In this document: positions 11,201 through 22,340 of the stretch, one piece after another | How positions within the stretch are numbered: position 1 is the first letter of the stretch | Layout of the letters: each line of letters opens with the position of its first letter | Assembly: GCF_000344685.1 (NCBI RefSeq) | Contig: NW_006920420.1 | Span: forward strand, 264,578-328,577 | Origin: Gloeophyllum trabeum ATCC 11539 | Lineage: Eukaryota > Basidiomycota > Agaricomycetes > Gloeophyllales > Gloeophyllaceae | Reading direction: 5' to 3' | DNA length: 64,000 nt | Made by a program: the position numbers and the translations under genes | The notes under the pieces: generated by a model | Told to the model about the DNA's origin: nothing | The model's database searches: none | What the model saw: the letters and a program-made list of their open reading frames with translations, nothing else

Positions 11201-14200
11201 ATGACCCGACGCTAAAAGGATTTGATGCAACGTCTCCAATCCCATCCTACGTATTTCGGCACTTGCACTGCTGGAAACAAATCCCTCAGCGGAATCTGGG
11301 ATAACCTGTCTAGACAAGACATCAATAACTCTGCGCTGGACCTGAGCTTGTAGGTCTCCCGGCGTGGTCAGGTTCCTTGGGATAACGATAAGGATATCGT
11401 CCAGTGTACGCGCTGCTTGAATACGGATGGCGGATGGCGCCGACGGGTGCCGCAACACGAACAAGAGGTGGCTAGTGATAGAATCCCAAGCAACCTCCAG
11501 AGAGCGGTATATCAAACGGTGAATGTTTAGAAGGGCAACACCGCCGAGTTTGGTGATACCAAAGTCACCCGATCGCTAGGAAACAGTTCGATGATCTATG
11601 GTAAGAGTCTAAGATGTGAACATCCATCACGTACCAGGGTCCGCGGCAAATGGATTCCGCTCACTCTCCTGCGATGAGCAGCATCAGACGGCGGGCTGAC
11701 TTGGAGTGTCTGAGAGTCCTCTGTCTCTGTCAGAATACTGACAACCTCCGTCTGCATACCGACCATCTCAGAGCTGAGTTTACATAGTGCGGACACGAAG
11801 TCTTGGAACGCAAGATCGTCCAGATTCTTCGAGGCATCAAACAAACGCTGGATAGCGCTTAAGACACTATCTGCATCCAAATCGGAGAGTAGGGGATGTC
11901 GATTAGGCTGCTGGTTCACACTGCCGCCAGCGCTCGGGATTGCGCCAGAGGATGCGACTGCGCGCAAAGGCGGCGCTCCCGTACCCGAAGCAATGCGTCT
12001 CCCGGCCGTAGACTTCGTTCCTTTGAAGGTCAACACATAGTCCGCGTTCTGCAACGCCTCTAGCACTATGGACCAGCCTTCCCCGAGGCTACCAGCTAGG
12101 AATAATGCACTAGTGATAAAGATTTTGAGGCATGCCATGTTGCGCTCGGACAATCCAGGAGGCTGAGTAGGTGCCGTCAGCCCAAGGCCGTCCGTCAAGG
12201 AAGCCGCCGTCCTAGGTGTCGCAGGTTCGACGTAAGACTCGAGGCTCGACACAACACGCGACGGTACGGCGAATTTCGCGAGGCTGTTCAGGAATGCATC
12301 CCGAGGAGTAGTGAGCCCGAACATACCGGAGACGTTCGTCACGGCTTGATAGCTCGCCAGGACCTCCACGAAAAGCTCGTCCGACAGATTAGTCGAGATG
12401 ATGAACGACAAGGCAGCCAGGAGAGCGGGCCAGCCATCCTGCACCATAGCACGCACAAGCCGAAGCTGCTTCGCGACTGAGTCCTCAGCTGGGAGGGTGT
12501 CCAGGTCCAAAGCGCGCGGGGCCCTGATTACTGACTCGCCAGCTGCTCGTGGTTTCTGGACCATGATCGAGTTGTAGACCGGCGCCGCAAATGTGACAAA
12601 GCCCTCGCATAGCGATACGATGCACTGGACGGCTAGCAGATAGATATACGCTTCTGGGATCGCGGGTGCGTCCGCCTTGTCGAGCTGATCTATGCTATTT
12701 CCGACATTGCAAGCCTGCTCGAGATCATCATCATCGACACCCTGCGGGGGACTCACCACTGCAGCTTCATAGCTGATCCTTGGATACTCAACCCCGCCTC
12801 CTGCCCCATCATGCCGACCATACCCGACATAGTCGCGCTTGCGGCTGTAGCTACCATACCGGCGACGCCGCCGACGTCATACGAGGAAGGACTCTCACCG
12901 ATGTTTCCTTGCGCGACTCCGACGCCCTGCATCTGGGATCCTACTCCTAACAGCGCAGGTTTCTCAGTCACCAGCCGGTTCAGGGCTGTGATCAGAGAAT
13001 AGAAGACCTTCGACCCCGGCTGGTTGGAATCATAGCGATCGTAGACATTTCGCATCAGTTCGGAATCGCTGCATAGTCTTGAGACCGACGGCGACAGCAT
13101 CAGCACAGTTCAGAAGAGAGTGTGTCCGACTAACCCTCGCATTATTTCCATCGCAAGAACACGCATCCACTGTGGTCTCGGTGCTGCAGAGTCAGAGGGT
13201 ACGCTGGGGTCCGGATCTCCTCCGACAATTTTGATCAGAAGCATGAGGAACACCTCCGTCTCCGTCTTCAACTCCAAAGAGAACTGCTTGAGCAGAAGGA
13301 ATACAACCCTAGTGCAGCGTAACGTCAGCGGGAACGCTGGACGATCGGAAAGAGCCTTTAGTAAGAGGGGACACAGGTGATGTTGAAGTAGAAGTTGCAG
13401 TTCTACGTGCTAGGCAGAGTTCAGCGAGGCATCCATATGGGGATATAATACGAGGATACCTTGCGAAATAAGTCATGGTAGTTGGCGAGTACGCTCTCTA
13501 TAAGCTCCAGTGCCAACGTCTTGTGGAGATGGTCAAGCCTCAGGAAGTGAGGTTTCTCGGCATTGGCTAGGAGACAGAGGTCTTCGAAGACGGCGAACGC
13601 ATCTCTGGCTGAAGGACGTAACAACTTGTTGGAGCCGTCAGGTAGAGTAATTTCTTCCAACAATTTATGATCCAGCTCCTCCTGGTTGTCCTCATCGACG
13701 ACTTTGTCCACCACGAACATTACGAGTTGACGCAACGTCGCAGCCGCCGTAGATGAGACTACTGCTATCCTCGATTCCTGCAACTTGAAACATGATAACA
13801 GAGCCTGTTTTGGGCAGTCATTTACGAGCATGAACGACCAAGGCCACAGTACGCACATCTCCTAGTAAAGGGCCATGAACAGCAGGATAGTTGGTGATAA
13901 GCGAAGTCAGCGTCTGCAGAATCCGTAGCTGAATGTCGACTCCTTGACTCATGCAGTCGTTCATAGTATTGATAATCCCCGGAACTGCGGACATAGGAAC
14001 CGCTTTAAGAGTGATAAGCCGGGTTAGTGAGCCCAAGGAAATGGCGACGACTTTCGCATTCCTTGTAGCACATCCCATAAACACCGGTTTCAGTAAATCA
14101 TCGGACTGCGGCCCATCTATGATAATACTCCTTCAGTCAAACATGGCAGCCGTCCTGCATAGGTTGCGACCACGCACCAGAGGCTAAGTTTGCCGTAGCC

Positions 14201-14430
14201 TGTTCAGGTGACGAACGCAAGATAGCCAGTGACTTCTCAGCAGCCTGAATTCACTCCTTAGCCATAGGACGCTGTAAGTAGAACACTGCGACAGACACCT
14301 CGCGGACATCGGGATGCTTGCGTTTCGTCTCGCTCGCCAACGACTATTGCCATATGAATTATGCTTGCCATCCTCGCATAGAATCCACGCCTACCTGAAG
14401 CTCAGTCACCAGGAATGCGAGCGAGCTCAT
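8209..14430 (-). CDS. MON2: MON2 homologue, endosome-to-Golgi trafficking scaffold
   Basis: Seventeen exons can be joined in frame, giving about 1783 residues. From the start they are 14395-14430, 14299-14343, 14178-14244, 13857-14116, 13460-13804, 13135-13409, 12757-13077, 11635-12694, 10105-11575, 9986-10050, 9645-9932, 9450-9594, 9319-9418, 8889-9253, 8714-8837, 8539-8657 and 8209-8474. The N-terminus (MSSLAFLVTELQ) leads into DCB/HUS-like segments, with FMGCATRNAKVVAISLGSL and DAFAVFEDLCLL as clear family blocks. The middle carries WEECIWKVTFPLLDSI, and the end matches the Mon2 C-terminal domain (EEELIYVLRKLLE, WPGVLWAAF). MON2 proteins resemble large Arf-GEFs but lack Sec7; they act with Dop1 and the flippase Neo1 in retrograde transport. 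Exon 9 appears to use a GC donor. The gene is divergent from the RING gene, with 374 bases between start codons. Confidence 0.93.
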
Positions 14431-14804
14431 CTTCCACTCTACGAAGTAGCAGCCACGAAATTACAGGTTTATTCACGAACAGCTTCCGAGCTAGAAGAAC
14501 ATCTATGTCGTACACGACTGCAGATCCGACTGAAGCCGACCAGGTTGAGAGCGAGCACCGCAAAGCAAGAACGCTGACAGTGAACAAGGACGCAAAACGT
14601 GCTGAAGTACTAATCAAGCTTCCGACGTGTTCAGTACTTAGTATGATGCGCCGTCCGTCGACTTTCTCACATTACTCACACAGCCACTGGCCACAATCGC
14701 GTCTTTCGTCCTTCAACAACGTTTCGGACGGTACGCAACGCAGCCTGTGTTCCAGAAGACCACTGCCATAGACGTCAGGAGAAAGCTTGGTATCTGGCAA
14801 GTCT

Positions 14805-17330
14805 ATGCAATCCTCGAAACGCGTTAGACTGGATGATTCTCGTTCCCCTTCTGTAGAAGAAATTCCTCGACCCCCTTCGAGCCATGTTGTCAGCGACGAG
14901 GGCGATGCTGAAGGAGAGCAGTGCAGTATATGCTTACAAAGGCTTGAAGACCGTACCGTCATACCAACTTGTTCCCATGAATTCTGCTTCGAATGTCTCC
15001 TTGTATGGGCCGAGCAATCCAGGCGATGCCCACTCTGCCAGCAACCTGTAGGGGACTATGTGATACACAAAATCCGGTCGAAGTATGATTATCAGAAGCA
15101 TTTCTTGCCGCCGTTACGATCGGCCTCTCCTGCTCCATTACGACGGCTCTCGTCCGAACAGTCAGCGGCTGTCCGCAGGACTGTTAGGATGGAGCGTGAA
15201 TGGGGCAGGAGGCGGCGGAGGGAAAGGGAGGAAGCCGATGCCCTGGAAAGAGCCATAAGTAAACGACGGTGGATCTACGAGCACGATCTCTATGCCAAAG
15301 TGAGTGTAATCTATGGGTAGTGTTGTGCGTCTTCCCACAATGTAACCCCCAACCCCCCGCAAGCATGTTGCCTCCAACCCTTACACACGCTACCGTCCCC
15401 ATCCTACTCCCGCCCAATTCTCTGCCTCTGCAGACCTACAGAGTCGTGCGGCCATTTTTGTGCGGAGGGAGCTAAGAGTCTGGCCCAGTCTGGATGTAGA
15501 GGTGCGTCCTATCCACAGCTAGTGATAGCCTTGCGGAAGTGCTATATATCATGTTCCTAATACCGTATACATGATTCAAATGCACCTAGTTCCTCACAAC
15601 GTTCATCTTGTCATTGATGAAATCCATCGATATACGCTCCGAATCCGCTATCAAACTCTTGGCCGAATTTCTTGACATGGACCAGCCATACGTCCAGGGT
15701 GGCCGCTACAAAAATGCTGAACACTTCGCCCATGGTGAGTTTAGTCTGTATGCTCTACCGTATCTACAATCAGGCTTATATACGTTGTTGCGCAATTTAA
15801 TACAGAGGTTTACTCATATCTACGCTCTCCTTACCGCGATCTCTCAGTATACGACTCCGTGGTGCAGGTAAGACTTTTTAAGCCGCGGGTTACGGCCCGC
15901 CCTCACTGTCTTTCACGCCCGCAGTATGATACGCCAGAAGACATCCCTCAACCTCCACATGAAGACCCGCCCCGTAGCAGCCGCTGGCGTCCCTCCGTCT
16001 CCAGATCCCCGTCCCCACAGCCTGGCCCATTCACGCGTCGTGAATCCCGTCGCGGACAGTCCGAATATGTCAGTGAGTCGCCTCATGATGGGTCGGCGTC
16101 CAGGTCTTCGGCAGGAAGAAAGCGGTCGTACGGGGAACGCTCCAGCGATGTAGTGAATCAGTCGACCGGCCGTGCACGGCGTAACAGGGATGTACAGCGC
16201 GGAAGGCCAAGCGAGAATCCGACGCGGAGTGATACTCCTCAGCCGAGGCCTCAAGATCGCAAGGAAGACCACGGGACCCAATCAATAAATCGGGATGACG
16301 TTGTTATGGGTGAGTTTATTCACAGGCTTAGTCGTCCTGTATCCTGCTTACTTGCAATTGCCATAGTGGGAGCAGTAGCTGGCAGGGACAAGGGAAAAGC
16401 CAAGGCCAATACGGTGGATATCATCGACATCACTGAAAGTGATAAGGAGGGAGATCTGCGCTATAATTCGACGGTCGAGGCGGCCGCTCCTGCCAATGGA
16501 ACAGCGTTGCGGGGAGGACCTGAGGCAGCGGCTGATACTCCGGCAAGCTCCACGCTACCTTCGCACCCAGCGGTGACAGGCACACAATCAACCGACCAAC
16601 CCAGCGGAACAGAGGATCATGGGGTCAGCGGGTCTCCTGCGCGGATCGACGGTGGCCCAAATCCTCCACGACGCGTTCGGCCGCGGTTGAACCTTCGGGA
16701 CTCTGTGCACGCTCATCTCAACGGGCGAACCCGTCGACCGGGAGACGCCGCTCAGATTCAGTCGGCGGATCTGGCGGAACTCCCGTCCATGGGAACCTCT
16801 TCTGCTCAGGGCCGCCTGGCTGCGGCTGCTCCTTCTCTGTTGGCTCGAATTACGGAATCGAAATCAAGTTCGTCGTCCGGAAATATACAGGCTGATAAAG
16901 CTCCCGGTAAGGCGGATAACGACCAGGGTGCAGGGTTAGTTGTTGACGTCTGCGCCATATTATTATATACTGATAGCTAGCCTGACCCCACAGTCAAGTT
17001 CAGGAAGAGGCTCGTTCCGTGGCGAGTGGCAAGGTTGACGGCTCTGACCCGCTCCAGGAGTTTGTGAATCCGTCGACATCAGCGAGTCCGAGGGACGTGG
17101 CAAGTCTGCGGCAACGACTGCAGGAGAAACTAGAAGAAGAGAAAAGGCGCCACCAGCCCGGACATGAGGTCGGGAAGTCGGAGCTTGTGGCTGCCACGCG
17201 TGCTTCCTCTGAAAGCGGGGACATTGGGAACGTGGATACTCTTGCAGCGGAAGGCAAATTACGCATGCAAGCTCGATTGCGCGCACGTCTTGCAATGGCG
17301 AAGAAAGGCATGGCCGAGGGTCAATGCTGA
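14805..17330 (+). CDS. TOPORS-like RING finger E3 ubiquitin ligase
   Basis: Exons 14805-15299, 15364-15501, 15590-15734, 15806-15867, 15925-16309, 16367-16934 and 16994-17330 join in frame to about 709 residues. Residues around 40-85 form a C3HC4 RING: CSICLQRL, CSHEFCFECL and CPLCQQP supply the zinc ligands. After this come FVRRELRVWPSLDVE and NAEHFAHEVYSYLRSPYRD, a block typical of TOPORS relatives. The C-terminal half is low-complexity, rich in S, R and P, with an SR-like basic tract and a final coiled-coil segment (LRQRLQEKLEEEKRR). Family members are nuclear E3 ligases; human TOPORS also acts in SUMO transfer. The exon 6 acceptor may be 16367 or 16376, both in frame. An upstream TTG at 14787 is open but is unlikely to be the start. 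Confidence 0.88.
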
Positions 17331-17895
17331 CTCTTCTTCTGTGGATGACAAGGGTTAGCGGACGTCGGACCTGCAATAATAGATCTTACTGTAGCCACAT
17401 TCGAGAATGACGGGACGATGGTCGGAAAGGAGGCTGCGACAACTGGTGAAGATTCTAGCGGATACGTAGTCTGCAGACGAGTTCTCCCATTACAGTTCCA
17501 AGATACAAGGATGCTACAATACTTTGTTAATGACAGTTGCGCATGTGGTGTGATGATGCAGGACAAAGACAGAAACTATTAGAAGACTAACATACGAAGA
17601 AGTAGAAGGCCGGTAAAAATAAAGGTAATAATGTAGTAGAGTCGAGCATTAGTTGGCGCAGAATATAGCAGACTAGTGGTGCGAAGCGGAGATAAGGTAT
17701 AACGGAGACCGCGAAGCGAGTGACGAACGAAAGAGAGGCATGCAAAAGAGTGAAGATGAGCACAGAACACGGGTAAGGCCCAGAATTACACATTAAGGAG
17801 ATACTATACGTATATGTTCGTGATAAGACATAGAATCGTCATGATTGGGGCGATACCGCCAGTCCCCTTCTCGGCGGGCGTTATTGACTTCGTTC
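17331..17895. other. Convergent spacer between RING and homeodomain genes
   Basis: This gap lies between two stop codons on opposite strands and should hold both 3' untranslated regions. No further gene is seen. It includes purine-rich and AT-rich patches, as is common for fungal 3' ends, but no poly(A) signal can be fixed with certainty. Confidence 0.6.
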
Positions 17896-19682
17896 TCATT
17901 CGGGTGGAGAGTCGTCAGCAGGACGTTCATGGGAACGAGCGGTAGGACTCGAGGGGGTCTCCGGAGTAGGTACGCTGGTGTAAGAGAGCGCAGAAGATCG
18001 GACAGGGTCAAATCTTGTACTGCGCAGCGGAGGTTGTGGCGTGCTTTCTCCATTGGAAGACCCCTCGTCTCTCGCGACAGGCTGTCCCGGAGCCGTATGT
18101 ATTGAGGGCTGCTGACTGGAAGTGTCGAGGGGAGATGTGCGGCCCTCAGTATAGTAGTACGAGCTACCAGGGCGGCTCACCGACGACGAACCTGGGCGAG
18201 AAAGAGGTGAAAATGTGTCGGGATCCCACTGCGGCGCGGGTTGCAGTGCGAAGGGCGGAGGGATGATAGAGAGCGACGGCCCGGGTACGTCAGGGGGAAC
18301 GTGAGCGAACGGCGGATCATGCGTAGATGTCGTGCGGGCAAAGTCGAAGGATGTCATGGTAGATGGGGCCGAGCTAGGGAGTCGCTCGAATCTTGATAAA
18401 GGATACCCTGGAGGCATCGTTCGGGGAAGGTGACTAGGAGGTCGGTCGAACGTCAGAGGCGGGAGAGTCAAAGAAGGGTCTATAGGATAAGGATGTTCTC
18501 TGTCCGGAACCGGGGCAGGGACTGAGATAGGGTGGCGAGAGACCGGACGACCTGAGTAATGTAGGCTAGATTGCAGAAAATATGGGGTGCTATCAAGAGA
18601 CTGTGATAGTCGGGATGACCGTCGGTGGCGACTCGCCGTCTCCCCGCCTCTGATGGGTGAGATCGAAGGAAAGGCAGGACCAGGGATTCCTGGCCCGGAT
18701 AACTGCGAGCCGAGGCCAAGGAAGGGGGACTCAACTGCGAATCGCTGGCTAGACTGCTCCGACCCCGCGCTCGAAGCACTACTAGGAGCGGCTTCTTGCG
18801 GACTCACACCTCCTGGTTCGGGCCTTGCGGTCCCAAACGTCAGAAAGGAAGCAGAGTTACCCACAGACGCTGAAGGGGCTCCTGGGACGTTGGGGAACGG
18901 CCCATACTGCGGAGGTCTTGCCACAGGGGTGGCGGCTTGACTTCGGGGTCGTTTGGCTTTCTGGCGTTGGTTCTGGTACTTACTTAAGATGTGTCGTGGT
19001 TTGTAAAACCATTCAAACTCACCTGGAACCATATCTATAACATGATTGAGAATGAGCTAGGAGGGGATCGTCTGTGGTGGGACATACCTGGACCTTCCTT
19101 GCACTCAAACCTATCTGGCGACCCACTTCTTCACGCATGGCAGTCGTAGGGAAACGTGACTGTGAGTAGGTAGGAAGTCAGGATCGCTCGCAATTCAGGT
19201 ACATTACGCACCTGGGCCAGGAGTGCATGCAAAACCGCAGATTGATGCGGAGTCGTGAGGGTCCTTGTACGCTTCTTCTTAAGAGGAAGTGTGTCTGAAG
19301 GTGATCTCTCAGACCGCTCATTTCTACCCCCTTCATGCTCCGTGTCCGCCAGATCCGCCTGCGAGTTCGAGGATGACCCTGAAGGACTCGACATCCTTGG
19401 TCTTCTAGTGACACCCCCAGGCAACTCTTCTGACTCTGCTCTCGTTCTCTTCCCCCCGCGCCCACCAGACACGCTTTGGCTAGATTCCGCCCGAGGTTTT
19501 GCGTCCGCTGTAGTAGAAACGGGTTGGCGTGCTGGTGCTCGTGTCTGCCTCGACGCTTCGGCAGGACTATGTTCGTGTGATTCTCGTGAAGTTGCGAATA
19601 AGTCGAAAGAATGTTGTGTATCTGTAGCTTCAGATGGATTAGATGGATTAGGCGTCGGTGTAGAGGACGGTGAGCGAGACAT
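17896..19682 (-). CDS. Homeodomain transcription factor
   Basis: Four exons are read: 19212-19682, 19088-19159, 19023-19034 and 17896-18972, giving 543 residues. The homeodomain lies at about residues 135-195: KKKRTRTLTTPHQSAVLHAL (helix 1), FPTTAMREEVGRQIG (helix 2) and LSARKVQ-IWFQ-NQRQKAKR (helix 3). The invariant W, F, N and R of the recognition helix are all present. Exon 3 is only 12 nt and encodes IWFQ. Outside the homeodomain the protein is low-complexity, rich in S, P and R, with no second domain, as is usual for Agaricomycete homeobox regulators; some of these control fruiting, but the target is unknown here. It faces the bromodomain gene across a 2.7 kb divergent region, large enough for complex regulation. 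Confidence 0.9.
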
Positions 19683-22340
19683 CCGGTAATTATGAGCAAA
19701 GTAACAAGAAATACAGCAGAATCAGAAACGAAAACGTAGCCTCAGGGCATCTGAGGCGCATGCGCCGGGGGAAGGGGGAGGAAGGGAACGAAAAGAGACC
19801 AAGAGTCTATACGCATCGGCTTGAAGTCCTTTCATTGAGCTCGGGGGAATTAACCCGGCAACGGCTCAGGCCACCGATACGCGTTCTCGAGAACGTCGCT
19901 ACAATAATGCAAATTAATTAACGTGAGCAAAGATTCTGCGCGGCTGTCCATTGCGAGTTTCGTAGGCGGTTAATATTTTTACCACCGAATATTGGTCCCA
20001 CACAACGGCTGGATCTGGTGTGACTAACGCTCGAATAACGTTCAGACACCGCTTTTGAACACGAAAGCTGCTGAGAGTAGCTTGTAATGTCCCCAACATT
20101 GGATATGAGAAAGCCTAGGTCCCCTGTTGCCACAGCAGCTCCCCGAGAAATAGCCAGTACGACGACTGATACCAGGCAACGGTTGCGCGCAATATGTCGC
20201 CAAACAAGTTCGCGAGTTATAGCAACGGGACGACTGTCATGGCGCACCTGTTTACTCAGGGGCAGGAAGCAAGCACTGACGATTTCTAACTCCGCGCATG
20301 CCATACGAACGTAAATACCGAGTAGTGAGATCAACGAGACGTCCGTTGTTGGGCGGATTGTCGTGACAGCATCCGTCGGCCAACGATATGTACGGTGTCA
20401 ATTGCCGGATGGGGTAATTTCAAATGGGATACCGGAGCCGGCGTCGAATGGTGTGGTCAAGATTCCCCATCAACTGGGAGTTCTCAGTGTATAGAGAAGG
20501 TGATGCTTGCTTTATATAGCAATTCTGGCTAAGGATCTGAGAGCAACGTCAACAGCGGCCAGTCTGGCCATTGTACGGTAGCCTCGTGTTACTATGCAGA
20601 TCCGAGTGGATGTGAACGCTTGGGTCGTTACCGTCAGCGCAGATGGGCTTATCGGAGTCGCTATACGGACCATCCTGTATCGATGTTGCTATACGGAGGG
20701 CCCGGGAGGGGGCACGCCCACTATGCCCAGAGCCAGACATAAATAGGATCGCATATTGTAAAGCTGGTCGCGTGGTGCATGGTTACGACCGCACTACTCA
20801 ATATAATCTGACTCTCATCACTGGAGATGGCCTGATTAGGTGAAGGGTATCACGCAGAAAGAAACCACCGACCGGAAGACGGAGCGAAGATGCTCGCTAT
20901 GATGCAAGGCGTTGTCTCACGACGATATATCGAGCCGCAAGTAAGGCTCACAGAGACTTGAAAGGAAGGTGGGGACCTTGAAAGCGCTCGGGAATTTCTT
21001 TCGGGCGAGTGACGCCAGAGTTGCAGGATAAGCCGAACCACATCCTTGGGATTTCAGGATTTTGTCCTAGTGTGTAAATCGGATCTTCAGTCTCTGTAAA
21101 GGCCGATTGCAGCGGTACCTACACGTCCTGGATCTGACCGACGCCGATACAAAAAAAAAGCCACACGAGTGGAGTCATTCCTCGGCGAATACATATCCAG
21201 GTTCTGACCCAACCTAGAGATGATAATCCTCCGCAGAAGTGGCAACCCGTTATATCCAGGAGACCGAGGCAAAGCCAGGCAATCCCCTTCGGGAAGTCGA
21301 GGATCCATATTTTATAGTAAAATGTGCCGTCTGATACTACGGAGGATCAGGGTTAGCGGAAACCTAGAGGTATAGACAATAAGCGCGGTTTGAAATTAGA
21401 CTCGAGGTGCAAAAAGGGACCAGGATCGAGACTATTGAACCCACCTTCTGCCAGCAATCTAATCTGTCGTATTTCATTTGAAACCCGCCTTGAACTCGCC
21501 TTAGGCAGGCATCACGGGACTGGACTACATAGCGTTCTCGCGGGGAGGGCGGACGACTACGCAACTTTCCCATTGAATTACGGCCTGGGCAGAAAGCTCA
21601 GTTCTGGTGATACGAGGAAGAGCATGTACATGAAACGTCACCGATTTGGCTCCCATATTTGTCACGTCATAGCGATACTTAAAATAAGGAGACCCCGAAT
21701 TGCAGACGTCCTTCTCGCGATACGGCACAGGGTACAAGCCTAAGGAGACAACAAAAAGAGAGAAGCGCCGTCAAAAAACAATAAGAAATCCCTGCGACAT
21801 AAATGCCTGTGCTCGAGCTCCGCATATTCCTGAGAATATGTATATCTGCCATTGACACAGGGGGAGTTCCTAATATTTACTTCCAACTAGTCGGTATAAA
21901 TCTGTCTGAAAGGGTAAAACACCATGAGGGAGATATATCAAGGGGATAAGTGCTAACCAAGTGTCCTTTCTCGGTGCCGTCACGTCTGCGAGTCCCATGC
22001 GCAAAGGCGTCGGAGGGGAGCGCGGGCCGGGGGGGGGGGGCAGTTAATGCCAATGGGGGTTATCGCAGAGTACCCGGCTTTCGGGGGATAACATGAACGT
22101 ACAAGTATTTGACCCGACAGTTGGAAGTTCCAGAAGTAAATTATGTGCTGGCGTACTTACTACTTACACTTACCCCGACTTGAAGCTTGCCAGTGTACCG
22201 ACAGCGTACCGACTTGCATCTTTCTAGGGTTAAGAATATCAAATCATGCTTACGTATGCATTATCGACTAAAATAGTAAATGTTCCGGTGACGCCGGATA
22301 CCGGACGGCGCCTCCGTATGTTCCTTGGTCTTGCTACAGG
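19683..22340. other. Divergent 2.7 kb regulatory/intergenic region
   Basis: The region lies between the start codons of the homeodomain (minus) and bromodomain (plus) genes. It contains only short unrelated frames and a run of twelve G residues at 22029-22040. No TATA box stands at a convincing distance from either start. I see no gene; the length suggests extended promoters or lost genes. Confidence 0.55.

Noticed and set aside
11596..14430. Several separate genes instead of one MON2 gene
   Set aside because: Intron phases sum correctly across all seventeen exons, and the order of conserved blocks follows MON2 from end to end.
22029..22040. Poly-G run as a functional quadruplex element
   Set aside because: It is a single homopolymer run without the spaced G-tracts of a typical quadruplex, and run length may be affected by sequencing.
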